This document shows positions 27,622 through 37,249 of a stretch of DNA of 64,000 bases, piece by piece; position 1 is the first letter of the stretch, and each line of letters opens with the position of its first letter. Both the position numbers and the translations under genes were made by a program. The notes beneath the pieces are model-generated. The model was not told the origin of the DNA. It ran no database searches and saw only the letters and a list, made by a program, of their open reading frames with translations. Location: contig JAMFSS010000006.1 of the NCBI GenBank assembly GCA_026225415.1, positions 97,046 to 161,045 on the forward strand, read 5' to 3'. The stretch is from Alphaproteobacteria bacterium. Lineage in GTDB: Bacteria; Pseudomonadota; Alphaproteobacteria; UBA9219.

Positions 27622-27650
27622 TTGACAGCGATAAGAAGTTGTCCTTATGT
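27622..27650 (+). promoter_or_regulatory. Sigma-70-type promoter before hpf
   Basis: TTGACA, 17 bases, TTATGT. It lies about 83 bases before the hpf start and leaves a leader containing a perfect GCATCT/AGATGC hairpin (27657-27671). Confidence 0.6.
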
Positions 27651-27732
27651 GGTGTGAGCATCTACCAGATGCCTGATGAAAGCGCGACCCGATAAAGTTT
27701 TGCGCTCTTGAAACCCAGATGAAGAGAAAACC

Positions 27733-28320
27733 ATGAAACTGTCCGTTAAAGGCAAGCAAATTGATATTGGCGACGCGTTCCGCAGCCATATCGAAACCCA
27801 GTTGAAAGAAGCCGTTGGCAAATATTTCGGCGATATTTCCTCGGAAGCCAGCGTGGCTTTGTCACGCGAAGCGCATCTGTTCTGCGCCGATATCACCGTT
27901 CATCCGGCGCGTGGGTTAACCTTGCAGTCCAGCGCGACCGCAGCCGAGCCATACCCCGCGTTTGATGCCGCGCTTGCGCGCCTTGCGGGTCGTTTGCGCC
28001 GCCACAAAACCAAATTAAAAGAACATCATAATGAAGGTGCCCGCGAAAAGGCCGAAGCCCTGATCGCCAACAGCTTTGTGCTTCACGGCGACCATGAAGA
28101 AGAAGTCAATGACAACCCCGCGGTCGTTGCCGAAATGACCACGCCGGTGGAAACATTGACGGTCGGCCAAGCGGTGATGCGTCTGGATTTGGGCGATCTG
28201 CCCGCCCTTATGTTTCGCAACAGCGGCCATGGCGGTTTGAACATGATCTATCGCCGGGCAGACGGCCATATCGGCTGGGTCGATCCGGCAGCGAACGCCG
28301 CGCTTCGTAAAGCCAATTAA
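27733..28320 (+). CDS. hpf: Ribosome hibernation promoting factor, long form
   Basis: Binds the 30S decoding region and promotes 100S dimers in resting cells. The 195-residue protein has the N-terminal YfiA/HPF domain (about 1-110, opening MKLSVKGKQIDIGDAF) and the C-terminal dimerisation domain of long HPF (VMRLDLGDLPALMFRNS, then GLNMIYRRADGHIGWVDP). ptsN follows 12 bases later, as at rpoN loci of many proteobacteria, although rpoN is not here. Confidence 0.94.
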   Translation: MKLSVKGKQIDIGDAFRSHIETQLKEAVGKYFGDISSEASVALSREAHLFCADITVHPARGLTLQSSATAAEPYPAFDAALARLAGRLRRHKTKLKEHHNEGAREKAEALIANSFVLHGDHEEEVNDNPAVVAEMTTPVETLTVGQAVMRLDLGDLPALMFRNSGHGGLNMIYRRADGHIGWVDPAANAALRKAN

Positions 28321-28332
28321 TCAGGAAAACAA

Positions 28333-28809
28333 ATGACACAAACTGTAACGATGCGTGATTTGCTCGCGCCGCAAGCCGTGGTCGCCACACTCGAAGCAAC
28401 AGGCAAAAAAGACGCGCTGCAAAACATCACCAATGCCGCAGGCGCCTTGTGGGGCACAGACCCGCTCAAGATTTTCGACATTTTGTGGGAGCGCGAAAGA
28501 CTGGGCACAACAGGCGTGGGGCATGGCATCGCCATTCCGCATGGCCGTTTGGCAGGTCTTGATAAAGTGGTGGGATTTTTTGCGCGCCTGTCGCAACCCA
28601 TCGCGTTTGATGCGATTGACGATAAACCCGTTGATCTGATTTTCCTGCTCCTCGCCCCCGAAGCGGCGGGCGCGGATCATCTGCAAGCCCTTGCCGCCAT
28701 TTCACGCCAATTGCGCGACCCTAAATTGTGCGACCAGCTCCGTAAATCTAAGGATGAAAAAACCATCTATCAATTATTGGTTGAATCACCCGCAGTTCAG
28801 GCGGCCTAA
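28333..28809 (+). CDS. ptsN: Nitrogen PTS EIIA component
   Basis: EIIA(Ntr), the phosphate acceptor of the regulatory PTS (EI-Ntr, NPr). The 158-residue protein has the active-site His70 in GHGIAIPHGR and the family block EAAGADHLQALAAISRQLRD. It pairs with hpf in one transcript. Its end overlaps the tsaD end by four bases on the opposite strand. Confidence 0.94.
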   Translation: MTQTVTMRDLLAPQAVVATLEATGKKDALQNITNAAGALWGTDPLKIFDILWERERLGTTGVGHGIAIPHGRLAGLDKVVGFFARLSQPIAFDAIDDKPVDLIFLLLAPEAAGADHLQALAAISRQLRDPKLCDQLRKSKDEKTIYQLLVESPAVQAA

Positions 28810-29831
28810 ACCCGCCTGATTTCTTCCAAAGGCCAGCGCGGGCGCGAAGCGGCATCCAGCCCATCCGTTAAACCCAACCGCATGCGTTCTAACCCCGCCC
28901 AGGCGACCATAACGCCATTGTCGGTGCATAATTTCGGCGGCGGTGCCGCAAACGCCACGCCGTTATTGGCGGCAACATTTTTCACCTTTGCGCACAAAAC
29001 CTGATTGGCGGCCACACCACCGGCCACCACAAACGCCGTTACAGCAACCCCTTCATTCCGCAACAAATCAAACGCATGTTGCGCGCGGTCGGCGACCACA
29101 TCGGCGATTGCCGCCTGTAAACTGGCCGCCATATCGCCAACAAGGGCAGGGGTCAGAACATGCTTTTCCAACGCCAACCGTACCGCGGTCTTCATCCCTG
29201 AAAAAGAAAAATCGCACCCCGCGCGGCCCAGCATCGGGCGCGGCAAATCAAACGCCCGCGCATTGCCATCCCGCGCCGCCATCTCAATCAACGGCCCGCC
29301 GGGGTAACCCAGCCCCAGCATTTTGGCGCATTTATCGAAACATTCGCCAATCGCATCATCAATCGTGCGCCCCAATAAACGATAATCGCCCACACCGCGC
29401 ACCAGCAACAGCTGGCAATGCCCGCCAGACGCCAATAACAACAGGTACGGAAACGCCACATCATCCGTCAAACGCGGCGTCAAGGCATGCGCTTCCAAAT
29501 GATTGACCGCGATAAACGGCAAGCCGCGCACCGCGGCAATCGCCTTGCCCATCATGGATCCTACCATCACGCCGCCAATCAACCCCGGCCCGGTGGTTGC
29601 CGCAATGCCCGCCAGATCGCCAAAACCAATATTGGCCTCGCGCAAGGCCGCGTTAATCACATCATCAATCACATCCAGATGCGCGCGCGCCGCAATTTCC
29701 GGCACCACCCCGCCATAGGGGCGATGCGCTTCCAATTGCGAGGCCACGATATTGGCGCGAATTTCCCGCGCATCCCCGACAATGCCCGCACCGGTATCAT
29801 CGCATGAAGTTTCAAGTCCCAGAATTAACAC
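28806..29831 (-). CDS. tsaD: tRNA N6-adenosine threonylcarbamoyltransferase
   Basis: Transfers threonylcarbamoyl from its AMP adduct to A37 of ANN-decoding tRNAs, with TsaB and TsaE. The 341-residue ASKHA-fold protein opens with LGLETSCDDTG, binds metal through His111 and His115 (NHLEAHA) and carries the GGHCQLLLV and CTDNGVMVAW motifs. The start is GTG at 29831. It is divergent from clpA. Confidence 0.96.
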   Translation of the reverse strand: MLILGLETSCDDTGAGIVGDAREIRANIVASQLEAHRPYGGVVPEIAARAHLDVIDDVINAALREANIGFGDLAGIAATTGPGLIGGVMVGSMMGKAIAAVRGLPFIAVNHLEAHALTPRLTDDVAFPYLLLLASGGHCQLLLVRGVGDYRLLGRTIDDAIGECFDKCAKMLGLGYPGGPLIEMAARDGNARAFDLPRPMLGRAGCDFSFSGMKTAVRLALEKHVLTPALVGDMAASLQAAIADVVADRAQHAFDLLRNEGVAVTAFVVAGGVAANQVLCAKVKNVAANNGVAFAAPPPKLCTDNGVMVAWAGLERMRLGLTDGLDAASRPRWPLEEIRRV

Positions 29832-29912
29832 GATAAAATCCTACCTTCTTCACCCCTTGTTTATCTCTTTTCGCTTACCATTTCTATGATAGTCTTGGAA
29901 CGGGGGTCTTTC

Positions 29913-32231
29913 ATGCTTTCACGCAATTTAGAGAGAACTTTACATCGCGCTTTGGCGTTCGCCAATCAACGTCGGCACGAATATGCGACTTTGGAGCATC
30001 TGCTGCTCGCTTTAACCGACGACACCGACGCGGTTGCCGTCCTTCGCGCCTGCAATGTCGATCTGACACAACTTCGCGCCGATCTTATCAAACATCTGGA
30101 TAACGACCTGACGGGTCTTGTTATCGACAGCTATGACGAAGATTCCAAACCGACAGCCGGTTTCCAACGCGTGTTGCAACGCGCGGTTATCCATGTGCAA
30201 TCGGCAGGGCGCGAAGAAGTAACGGGTGCCAATGTTCTGGTATCCCTGTTTTCCGAACGCGAAAGCCACGCGGTGTTTTTCCTGCAAGGGCAGAACATGA
30301 CCCGTTTCGACGCGGTCAATTACATATCCCACGGCATCACCAAAAACGAAGATGGTGAACAGGCGGAAACGGATAAGGAACCCGAAGATGATATCGGCGG
30401 CGAAGATGTTGTTAAAAAACCCAGCGCGCTGGAAGCCTACTGCACCAATTTAAACCTCAAAGCGCAAGAAGGCGGCATTGATCCCCTCATTGGTCGTGCC
30501 GAGGAAGTCGACCGCACAATTCAAATCTTATGCCGCCGCCAAAAAAACAATCCGCTTTATGTCGGCGATCCGGGCGTAGGCAAAACCGCGATTGCCGAAG
30601 GTCTGGCGCGCCGCATTGTTAAAAAAGAAGTGCCGGAAGCATTGGCACCCGCCACCATCTATTCGCTCGATATGGGTTTATTGCTGGCCGGCACGCGTTA
30701 CCGCGGAGATTTCGAAGAACGGCTGAAACAGGTTCTGAAGGAACTGAAAGCCATCCCGCACGCCATTTTGTTTATCGATGAAATCCATACCATTATCGGT
30801 GCCGGTGCAACATCATCCGGCTCGATGGACGCCTCCAACCTGCTTAAACCTGCATTGGCCAATGGCTCACTGCGTTGCATCGGGTCGACCACTTACAAAG
30901 AATATCGCAATTATTTTGAAAAAGACCGCGCCCTTGTGCGGCGTTTCCAAAAAATAGATGTCAATGAACCGAGCGTCGAAGATGCGGTAAAAATTCTGGC
31001 CGGCCTCAAAACAGTCTATGAAGAACATCATAAATTACGTTATACGGATGAAGCCATCCGCAGCGCGGTTGAATTATCTGTGCGTTACATCAATGACCGC
31101 AAATTACCGGATAAAGCGATTGACGTGATCGACGAAGCGGGCGCATCGCAAATGTTGTTGCCGCCCGAAAAACGCAAGCTGACAATTACCGTCGAAGATA
31201 TCGAAGCGATTGTCGCCAAACTGGCGCGCGTTCCCGCCAAATCGATTGGCGCGGATGACCGCGAAACCTTGCGCAATCTGGAACGCGATTTGAAAACGCT
31301 GGTCTATGGCCAAGACCCCGCTATTGCGGCGTTGGTATCGGCCATTAAACTGGCACGCGCAGGATTACGCGAACCCGAAAAACCGATTGGGTGTTACCTG
31401 TTTTCCGGCCCCACCGGCGTCGGTAAAACCGAAGTCGCCAAGCAAATGGCCGCCAGCCTCGGCGTCGAACTCAAACGTTTCGACATGTCGGAATATATGG
31501 AAAAGCACAGCCTGTCGCGCCTTATCGGCGCGCCTCCGGGCTATGTCGGGTTTGAACAAGGCGGGTTGCTGACCGATGCCGTTGACCAACAACCGCATTG
31601 CGTTTTGTTGCTGGATGAAATCGAAAAAGCGCACCCCGATCTCTACGCCTTACTGTTGCAGGTGATGGATCACGGCAAGCTGACCGACCATAACGGCAAG
31701 GTCATCAATTTCCGCAATGTGATTTTGATTATGACCACCAACGCCGGTGCGGCCGATCTGGCCAAATCGCCGATAGGTTTTATTCGCGAAACCCGTGAAG
31801 GCGAAGACAGTGAAGCGATCAACAAACAATTCACGCCGGAATTCCGTAACCGTCTGGATGCAATTATTCCCTTCTCGGCGCTGTCACACGACACCATTGG
31901 CCGCGTGGTGGAAAAATTCGTGTTGCAACTCGAAGCCCAACTGGCCGAACGCGGCGTGACCATCGAATTGAAACCCGAAGCCCGCGAATGGTTGGGCAAA
32001 AAAGGTTACGATCCTTTGTATGGCGCGCGCCCCCTTGGCCGCGTGATTCAGGAACATGTCAAAAAACCTTTGGCCGAAGAATTGCTGTTCGGCGCTTTGC
32101 AAAAAGGTGGCGCGGTCACTGTCGGCCTTGATATTGCCGCTGACAAACTGACCTTTGATTGCCACGCAACCCCCTTCACCCCCAAAGCCCCCGAAAAGAA
32201 ACAAGACGAAAACATCGAAGTGAGAAGGTAG
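29913..32231 (+). CDS. clpA: ATP-dependent Clp protease ATP-binding subunit ClpA
   Basis: AAA+ unfoldase of the ClpAP protease. The 772-residue protein has a double Clp N-domain (about 1-140, [14 protein letters not shown]) and a linker. AAA1 has Walker [14 protein letters not shown] and AAA2 has Walker [13 protein letters not shown]; the C-terminal D2-small domain ends near [12 protein letters not shown]. The ATG at 29913 follows GGGGG; an in-phase upstream ATG would add nine residues. clpS, often upstream, is not present here. Confidence 0.95.
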   Translation: MLSRNLERTLHRALAFANQRRHEYATLEHLLLALTDDTDAVAVLRACNVDLTQLRADLIKHLDNDLTGLVIDSYDEDSKPTAGFQRVLQRAVIHVQSAGREEVTGANVLVSLFSERESHAVFFLQGQNMTRFDAVNYISHGITKNEDGEQAETDKEPEDDIGGEDVVKKPSALEAYCTNLNLKAQEGGIDPLIGRAEEVDRTIQILCRRQKNNPLYVGDPGVGKTAIAEGLARRIVKKEVPEALAPATIYSLDMGLLLAGTRYRGDFEERLKQVLKELKAIPHAILFIDEIHTIIGAGATSSGSMDASNLLKPALANGSLRCIGSTTYKEYRNYFEKDRALVRRFQKIDVNEPSVEDAVKILAGLKTVYEEHHKLRYTDEAIRSAVELSVRYINDRKLPDKAIDVIDEAGASQMLLPPEKRKLTITVEDIEAIVAKLARVPAKSIGADDRETLRNLERDLKTLVYGQDPAIAALVSAIKLARAGLREPEKPIGCYLFSGPTGVGKTEVAKQMAASLGVELKRFDMSEYMEKHSLSRLIGAPPGYVGFEQGGLLTDAVDQQPHCVLLLDEIEKAHPDLYALLLQVMDHGKLTDHNGKVINFRNVILIMTTNAGAADLAKSPIGFIRETREGEDSEAINKQFTPEFRNRLDAIIPFSALSHDTIGRVVEKFVLQLEAQLAERGVTIELKPEAREWLGKKGYDPLYGARPLGRVIQEHVKKPLAEELLFGALQKGGAVTVGLDIAADKLTFDCHATPFTPKAPEKKQDENIEVRR

Positions 32232-32254
32232 AAGATCAAACCCCGCCGCAAGAT

Positions 32255-32335
32255 ACCTCCCCCTTTATGGGGGAGGGCGTAAAAACTTGGGTTTGCGCTC
32301 TTAAGGCGCAAACCCAAGTTTTTACTGGTGGGGGT
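32255..32335. repeat. Hairpin repeat family B, copy 2
   Basis: Same plan as copy 1: CCTCCCCC/GGGGGAGG hairpin, then a near-perfect 20-bp stem (outer GTAAAAACTTGGG, inner TTTGCGC with GCGCAAA), then GGTGGGGGTG. It begins 24 bases after the clpA stop and may stop its transcript. Confidence 0.8.
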
Positions 32336-32394
32336 GTTCTTGATGTCCTAAATTCCAAAAAAACAACAAATCCCACAAACATGTGATTTTTCCC

Positions 32395-32423
32395 TTGACT
32401 TCAAAACTCCCACCCGCTATAAC
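32395..32423 (+). promoter_or_regulatory. Strong sigma-70-type promoter of a small RNA
   Basis: TTGACT, exactly 17 bases, TATAAC. The predicted start lies near 32430, at the first hairpin of the structured region. Confidence 0.75.
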
Positions 32424-32429
32424 CGCATA

Positions 32430-32582
32430 GTCTGCTGACAACAGACGCCTTGTGTCCCCGCCGTAGCTTGCAAAGGCGCCTTTGCAAGAGACATCGACCG
32501 GCGGCAGACAAGGCAGGTTGGTACCGCCGCCCTGTATGCTTTTGGCACATGGGGTTTGGGGGAAACGCGTTTCTTCTTTTTT
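32430..32582 (+). ncRNA. Structured small RNA of about 153 nt, family unknown
   Basis: Four structural blocks follow the promoter. First, a GTCTG/CAGAC hairpin (32430-32446). Second, a long composite stem: GCCTTGT 32447-32453 with ACAAGGC 32508-32514, CCGCCG with CGGCGG, and a perfect 22-base palindrome at 32467-32488. Third, a 10-bp stem with one mismatch, 32530-32554. Last, a GAAACGCGTTTC hairpin followed by TTCTTTTTT, an intrinsic terminator. I could not match it to 6S, SRP, tmRNA, RNase P or a cobalamin riboswitch. It precedes cobT by 55 bases. Confidence 0.7.
32562..32582 (+). terminator. Intrinsic terminator of the small RNA before cobT
   Basis: A perfect 12-base palindrome (GAAACGCGTTTC) followed by a T-rich run of nine bases. 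The stem is short, so some read-through into cobT is conceivable. Confidence 0.6.
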
Positions 32583-32637
32583 AAAGGACTGCATATTGAA
32601 GGTTTTGATAGGAGAAAAAATGGGGTAGAAAGAGCGC

Positions 32638-34413
32638 ATGCTAACCCTCGACAGTTTTAAACGCGCCACCGCGATCGCCATCAAAGCCATCGGCCACAAG
32701 GCCGAGCTGGAAGTCGGCTTTGCGTCACCCCATTCCCTGTTGGCACCGCCAAGCGGCGACACGCGCGTAACCATTTCTGAACCGCCGCCGAAACCGCACA
32801 GCAAAGACATCGCCCTGACCCGTGGTTCGGCCGATACCGCCGCATTGCGTTTGCGTTATCACAATGAAAAAATTCATAATGCCCGAACACCAAGCGATGC
32901 CGAAGCGCAAGCGATGTTCGAAGGGCTGGAAAAAGCGCGTTACGAGGCGTTAGGCGCGCGCAACATGGCCGGCGTGGCACAAAACATCACCAGCCTGTTG
33001 CAATATAACAGCGACCAAGCAAACACATCGCCCACCGCGCAAGCCATGCATTTGCTGGCATGGGAGAAAATCAGCGGCCATACCTTGCCATCCAGCCTGG
33101 AAAAGCATGCTGGCCAATTACGCGGCATTATGGAAAAACGCGCCAGCAAACATTTAGAAAAACTGGCATTGTTAGCGCATGACCAGAAAGCCTATGCGGC
33201 AGAAGCGTTGCGTCTCATAAAATCATTGGATGAAAATACCGACGCCGCACCGCAGGAAGAAGAACCGGAAGAAAAAGCCGCCAAACCCGTCGAACAAATC
33301 CCCGAAGAAGATGACAAACAAGACGCGCAAGAAACCCAAGGCGTGTCGGATGAAGGCGAAGACCAGCAAGACGAAACAGAAGGCCACCAAGCGGCAGAAG
33401 ACAGCAGCGATAATCTAAAAGACGAAGGCAGCGATGATGGCGAAGAGCCCGCCACTGCGCCTGACAACGACACAACCCATGCGCCGCCCACAACCTATCG
33501 CGCTTTCACCACGCATTATGATGAAATAACAACAGCATCTGATATTTGCAGCGCGGACGAATTGGTGCGGCTGCGCGCCATGCTGGATAAACAGGTCGGG
33601 CAGATGCAATCGCTGATCGTGCGTTTGGCCAACCGTTTGCAACGGCGATTAATGGCGCAACAAACGCGGCAATGGGAATTCGATCTGGAAGAAGGATTGT
33701 TGGATGCCGCGCGTTTGGCACGTGTGATTATTTCGCCCACCCATGCGTTATCCTACAAACGCGAAAAACCGATGGATTTCCGCGACACCATCGTGACCCT
33801 ATTGCTGGATAATTCCGGTTCGATGCGCGGACGGCCTATCACGCTGGCCGCTATCAGCGCCGACATCCTCGCCCGCACATTGGAACGATGCGGCGTGAAA
33901 GTTGAAATTCTGGGCTTCACCACCCGCGCATGGAAAGGCGGCATGAGCCGCGATGCATGGACAAAATCTGGCAAACCCACGCTGCCCGGACGGTTAAATG
34001 ATTTGCGTCATATCATTTATAAAAGCGCCGATCAGCCATGGCGGCATGCGCGCAAAAATCTGGGGTTGATGTTGCGCGAAGGATTGTTGAAAGAAAATAT
34101 CGATGGCGAAGCGTTGCTGTGGGCATACTCGCGCCTTGTCACGCGTCCCGAACAACGCAAAATTATGATGGTCATTTCCGACGGCGCGCCGGTGGATGAT
34201 TCAACTTTGTCGGTTAATCCCGCCAATTATCTGGAACAGCATTTACGCGCCGTTATCGGCTGGTTGGAAAACCACAGTGATATCGAATTAACGGCCATCG
34301 GCATCGGCCACGACGTTACGCGTTATTACAACCGCGCCGTCACGATATCCGATATGGAACAGCTCGGCCCCGTGATGACGGAACAGCTGGCCGCTTTATT
34401 CGATAAAAATTAA
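32638..34413 (+). CDS. cobT: Cobaltochelatase subunit CobT (VWA-domain protein)
   Basis: Partner of the CobS AAA+ ATPase in aerobic cobalt chelation. The 591-residue protein has an N-terminal CobT domain and a long acidic, low-complexity stretch (about residues 200-280, Glu/Asp-rich). A C-terminal von Willebrand A domain carries the MIDAS motif DNSGSMRG near residue 391. Domain order and length match CobT. It is 23 kb from cobS, whereas the two are usually adjacent. Confidence 0.93.
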   Translation: MLTLDSFKRATAIAIKAIGHKAELEVGFASPHSLLAPPSGDTRVTISEPPPKPHSKDIALTRGSADTAALRLRYHNEKIHNARTPSDAEAQAMFEGLEKARYEALGARNMAGVAQNITSLLQYNSDQANTSPTAQAMHLLAWEKISGHTLPSSLEKHAGQLRGIMEKRASKHLEKLALLAHDQKAYAAEALRLIKSLDENTDAAPQEEEPEEKAAKPVEQIPEEDDKQDAQETQGVSDEGEDQQDETEGHQAAEDSSDNLKDEGSDDGEEPATAPDNDTTHAPPTTYRAFTTHYDEITTASDICSADELVRLRAMLDKQVGQMQSLIVRLANRLQRRLMAQQTRQWEFDLEEGLLDAARLARVIISPTHALSYKREKPMDFRDTIVTLLLDNSGSMRGRPITLAAISADILARTLERCGVKVEILGFTTRAWKGGMSRDAWTKSGKPTLPGRLNDLRHIIYKSADQPWRHARKNLGLMLREGLLKENIDGEALLWAYSRLVTRPEQRKIMMVISDGAPVDDSTLSVNPANYLEQHLRAVIGWLENHSDIELTAIGIGHDVTRYYNRAVTISDMEQLGPVMTEQLAALFDKN

Positions 34414-34592
34414 AGCGCGAAAATACCGACGGATAATTTTCCGCTTGTAAAAGCATCCCATCTTTCGGGATTAAGCCCCGTGGGGTTTTTATCATATTCA
34501 GGAAGCGGCGCACGCAAATCCAGTATATTTACAGAATCTGCAAGCATTTGCGGCATAGCCGAAAGCCAATCGTGCTGTATATGTCCGGCCAT
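34410..34592 (-). CDS. Small protein encoded directly after dut
   Basis: Sixty residues, acidic, with an [19 protein letters not shown] stretch. Its ATG lies two bases after the dut stop, within a context that includes AAGGGGTAATC as a plausible ribosome-binding site. The stop overlaps the convergent cobT end. The tight spacing suggests a real cistron of the dut operon; function unknown. Confidence 0.55.
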   Translation of the reverse strand: MAGHIQHDWLSAMPQMLADSVNILDLRAPLPEYDKNPTGLNPERWDAFTSGKLSVGIFAL

Positions 34593-34594
34593 GA

Positions 34595-35062
34595 TTACCC
34601 CTTGGTTCCGGTCGACCCAAACCCGCCCGCACCACGCGCCGTTTCCGACAGGCTATTCATTTGCTGCCATTCCACCCGCGCATAGGGTGCCACCACCATT
34701 TGCGCGATGCGCATGCCGCGCGTGATGGTGAAAGCTTCGGTGCCCAAATTCGCCAAAATCACCTGAACCTCGCCGCGATAATCGGCATCGATCGTGCCGG
34801 GGCTGTTCAAAACGGTAATACCGTTTTTGAGCGCGAGGCCGGAACGCGGACGCACCTGCGCTTCATACCCGTCTGGCAAAGCAATCGATAAACCCGTTGG
34901 CACCAACACGCGTTGCCCCATTTGCACCACCATATCATTGGTAATCGCGGCGCATAAATCCATGCCCGCCGATTGCGCGGTGGCATAGGCCGGCAGCCCC
35001 AGATTTTCACCGTGGGGCAGGGTGATAATTTCAACGGGAACAATGGAACGCGATAATGTCAT
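34595..35062 (-). CDS. dut: Deoxyuridine 5'-triphosphate nucleotidohydrolase
   Basis: Trimeric dUTPase that hydrolyses dUTP to dUMP, keeping uracil out of DNA. The 155-residue protein has all five motifs, including [24 protein letters not shown] and the C-terminal flexible GGFGSTG. Length is normal. In alphaproteobacteria dut often follows coaBC, which is not seen here. Confidence 0.96.
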   Translation of the reverse strand: MTLSRSIVPVEIITLPHGENLGLPAYATAQSAGMDLCAAITNDMVVQMGQRVLVPTGLSIALPDGYEAQVRPRSGLALKNGITVLNSPGTIDADYRGEVQVILANLGTEAFTITRGMRIAQMVVAPYARVEWQQMNSLSETARGAGGFGSTGTKG

Positions 35063-35241
35063 GTGTTATCCATATAAATGCGGGAAACGAACGCGTATCA
35101 TAACCCTACGCCCCAGAACCTGTCCATGAAAACAAAGACTTATAGAAAAGGGGGGATTGACTTGGGTTGCGAGCAATGGCACCTTTTATGTGTGAAAGCC
35201 TATTTTCACAATCGCGCTCAAGAGCTTAAGAGGATATGCCA

Positions 35242-35538
35242 ATGACGAAATCCGACCTGATTTTGCGCCTTGCCGAGAAATATCCGCATTTGCTGCAACG
35301 CGATATCGAACGTATCGTCAACACGGTATTTGATGAAATTTCCAACGCGTTGGCGCGTAACAGCCGCGTTGAATTGCGCGGTTTCGGCGCCTTTTCCGTG
35401 AAACAACGCGAAGCCCGTCAGGGCCGCAACCCGCGCACCGGCACCACCGTTTCGGTTGCCGAGAAATTCGTGCCCTTCTTCAAAACCGGCAAGCAATTGC
35501 GTGACCGTTTAAACGGCATCGAAGGCACACATGATTAA
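35242..35538 (+). CDS. ihfB: Integration host factor subunit beta
   Basis: DNA-bending protein, partner of IHF-alpha. The 98-residue protein has the HU/IHF fold with [22 protein letters not shown] in the DNA-binding arm and [15 protein letters not shown] at the end, typical of the beta subunit. The ATG at 35242 is chosen because AAGAGG lies eight bases upstream; an earlier ATG at 35236 is too close to it. A TGTGAAA/TTTCACA inverted repeat (35191-35210) lies in the promoter region. Confidence 0.92.
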   Translation: MTKSDLILRLAEKYPHLLQRDIERIVNTVFDEISNALARNSRVELRGFGAFSVKQREARQGRNPRTGTTVSVAEKFVPFFKTGKQLRDRLNGIEGTHD

Positions 35539-35549
35539 GCCAAGACGGC

Positions 35550-36284
35550 CTAATCCGAAATTTTTTCTTCCAGTTTTTTAGCAGCGGCGAAAAAAGCCTT
35601 TTTGGCTTCGACCGCAAAAGGGTTTTCGCGTTCGATGGCGCGGAACAATTCATCGGAATCGTAACGCACCATTTCGACCATTTGCTGCATCAATTCATAG
35701 GTGCGGGTCGGAAAACGCATTTCGGGCAAATCCAGCGCCACCACAATTTTCGCCAACATATGTGTCAAACCCTGAACATAGGCGGCTTCGCGGTCATGTT
35801 GTTCCGCGCTGACTTGCGAGGTTTTTAACCCCAGTTTGGTGGTACAGAAACGCGCAACCACATCGCAACGCCCGCCGCGCACTTCGCATAACGCGATGTT
35901 TAAATCCGCGATGCCGTTCTTGCCTGATTGCGGGCCGAACAAAGGATGTGTGCCGATGATGGAAACATGCGCAGGAAGTTTTTCCAGCATAGCGGCCACG
36001 GGTTTTATTTTAACCGAAGCCACATCCAGCACCAACGCGCCGGGTTTGACCAAACCTGCTATTGTATCCAAAACATCCGGCAATTTTTGCACCGGCACCG
36101 CCAGCATCACGATATCGCAAGTGGCGGCATCAACCAATGAACCAACGCGCGCGCCGACATTTTGCGCCAGCGCCGCAACATCATTCGCATCATGCAGAAC
36201 AAGGTCAAAATGCGGCGCCAGATGTTTAGCCGCCAGAGATCCAAACGCGCCAACGCCGATGATGCCGAAGGATTCTGTGCTCAT
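35550..36284 (-). CDS. tyrA: Prephenate dehydrogenase family protein
   Basis: NAD(P)-dependent oxidative decarboxylase of tyrosine synthesis. The 244-residue protein has the dinucleotide-binding GVGAFG (10-15) and the substrate-site motif THPLFGPQSG. It is shorter than typical cyclohexadienyl dehydrogenases and may use arogenate; specificity cannot be read. It is the second gene after the chorismate mutase, six bases apart, so the two steps are encoded together. Confidence 0.85.
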   Translation of the reverse strand: MSTESFGIIGVGAFGSLAAKHLAPHFDLVLHDANDVAALAQNVGARVGSLVDAATCDIVMLAVPVQKLPDVLDTIAGLVKPGALVLDVASVKIKPVAAMLEKLPAHVSIIGTHPLFGPQSGKNGIADLNIALCEVRGGRCDVVARFCTTKLGLKTSQVSAEQHDREAAYVQGLTHMLAKIVVALDLPEMRFPTRTYELMQQMVEMVRYDSDELFRAIERENPFAVEAKKAFFAAAKKLEEKISD

Positions 36285-36290
36285 CGGAAA

Positions 36291-37184
36291 TTATCTTTTA
36301 GCTTTGAGAGGTGTTGCGTAGCCGCCCAAAGGCGCCAGATGTTGCAAACGGCTGCCCAGCATCGCCCGCAAACGCGACAGGCGCGTATCGGCACGCCCGA
36401 CATAGCCTTCGGTTTCCACCAGATAAAGCATCGGTGCCGACGCGCCGCGCCCGCCGGATTGCGCCAGAATTTGCCGCACCTTGTAACCTGCTTTGCCAAG
36501 CAAACGCTTCATTTCGCCTTCCGGCACATGTACGCATTGCATCGCAAGGAAACTGTGATCGTCACCAGTCAGTTCGGGATATAATTTACCAACCACCAAA
36601 GCCGACGGCAGAGAATTGCGCGCATTGCTGCGTCCGGCTTTAACATTTTCAAATGGTATGGTCGCGAAAACGGTCAGTATGTTTTTCTTGTCACCGACCA
36701 GCAAAGGCCACCATGCGTCTTTATCTTTTTCCGTTGGGAAAGGCACAACCGCAACCGTCGCCTTTTCCGCCTGTACCGCTTTGATAGCGGCGAGCGCCGA
36801 CGGTACTTCCATCAAAGGCGTATAGGCACCGTAAAAATCGCGTGTCAGATCCCACAGATCGGGGCCCTTGGCGGGAACGGTTACCGCGACTTTCAACCCG
36901 CCTTCCATCAACGTGAAACCGGAAATCATTTCGCGCCACAGACGCACGATTAAACCTTCGGGCAGTTTGCCTTGCGGGCGGCCGACAAGGGCGCGCACCA
37001 TCTGGGCTTCGCGCCCCGGGCGGATATAGATATGTTGTTTGCCTTTAAGCTTGCGCACATTGTCGATGATTTCGGCGCGATCGCGCAGCAGATCATGCAA
37101 CACGATATCGATGCGGTCGATTTGGGCGCGGTAATCGGCCAAAGCCTGTTTATCGGGATTGACGGATGCTGTCTTAAGCGACAT
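36291..37184 (-). CDS. Chorismate mutase with prephenate dehydratase-like C-terminal region
   Basis: The N-terminal AroQ-type chorismate mutase domain (about residues 15-100, YRAQIDRIDIVLHDLLRDRAEII) converts chorismate to prephenate. Residues 105-290 resemble a degenerate periplasmic-binding-like prephenate dehydratase domain (LTRDFYGAYTPLMEVPSALAAIKAV, then VAVVPFP). The TRF catalytic motif of active dehydratases is not seen, so the C-terminal part may be regulatory. It is cotranscribed with tyrA. Active pheA function is possible but not supported. Confidence 0.8.
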   Translation of the reverse strand: MSLKTASVNPDKQALADYRAQIDRIDIVLHDLLRDRAEIIDNVRKLKGKQHIYIRPGREAQMVRALVGRPQGKLPEGLIVRLWREMISGFTLMEGGLKVAVTVPAKGPDLWDLTRDFYGAYTPLMEVPSALAAIKAVQAEKATVAVVPFPTEKDKDAWWPLLVGDKKNILTVFATIPFENVKAGRSNARNSLPSALVVGKLYPELTGDDHSFLAMQCVHVPEGEMKRLLGKAGYKVRQILAQSGGRGASAPMLYLVETEGYVGRADTRLSRLRAMLGSRLQHLAPLGGYATPLKAKR

Positions 37185-37249
37185 GGAAACCTTCTGTCAG
37201 TGGCGTTCAAACCGCATAATAGGCTCAAAATCGGCAAAAGTCCAAATTA

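Noticed and set aside
27651..27716. Hammerhead-ribozyme-like core before hpf: hairpin, CTGATGA, hairpin, GAAA
   Set aside because: The base before the first hairpin does not form the required NUH cleavage triplet (it reads TGA), and no third stem closes the junction.
32395..32637. Cobalamin riboswitch before cobT
   Set aside because: No B12-box (AGYCAGGAGACCTGCC-type) sequence is present; the structure fits a free-standing RNA better.
35191..35210. CRP/FNR-like site TGTGAAA-N6-TTTCACA before ihfB
   Set aside because: The TGTGA and TCACA half-sites are ten bases apart instead of six; kept only as an unassigned inverted repeat.
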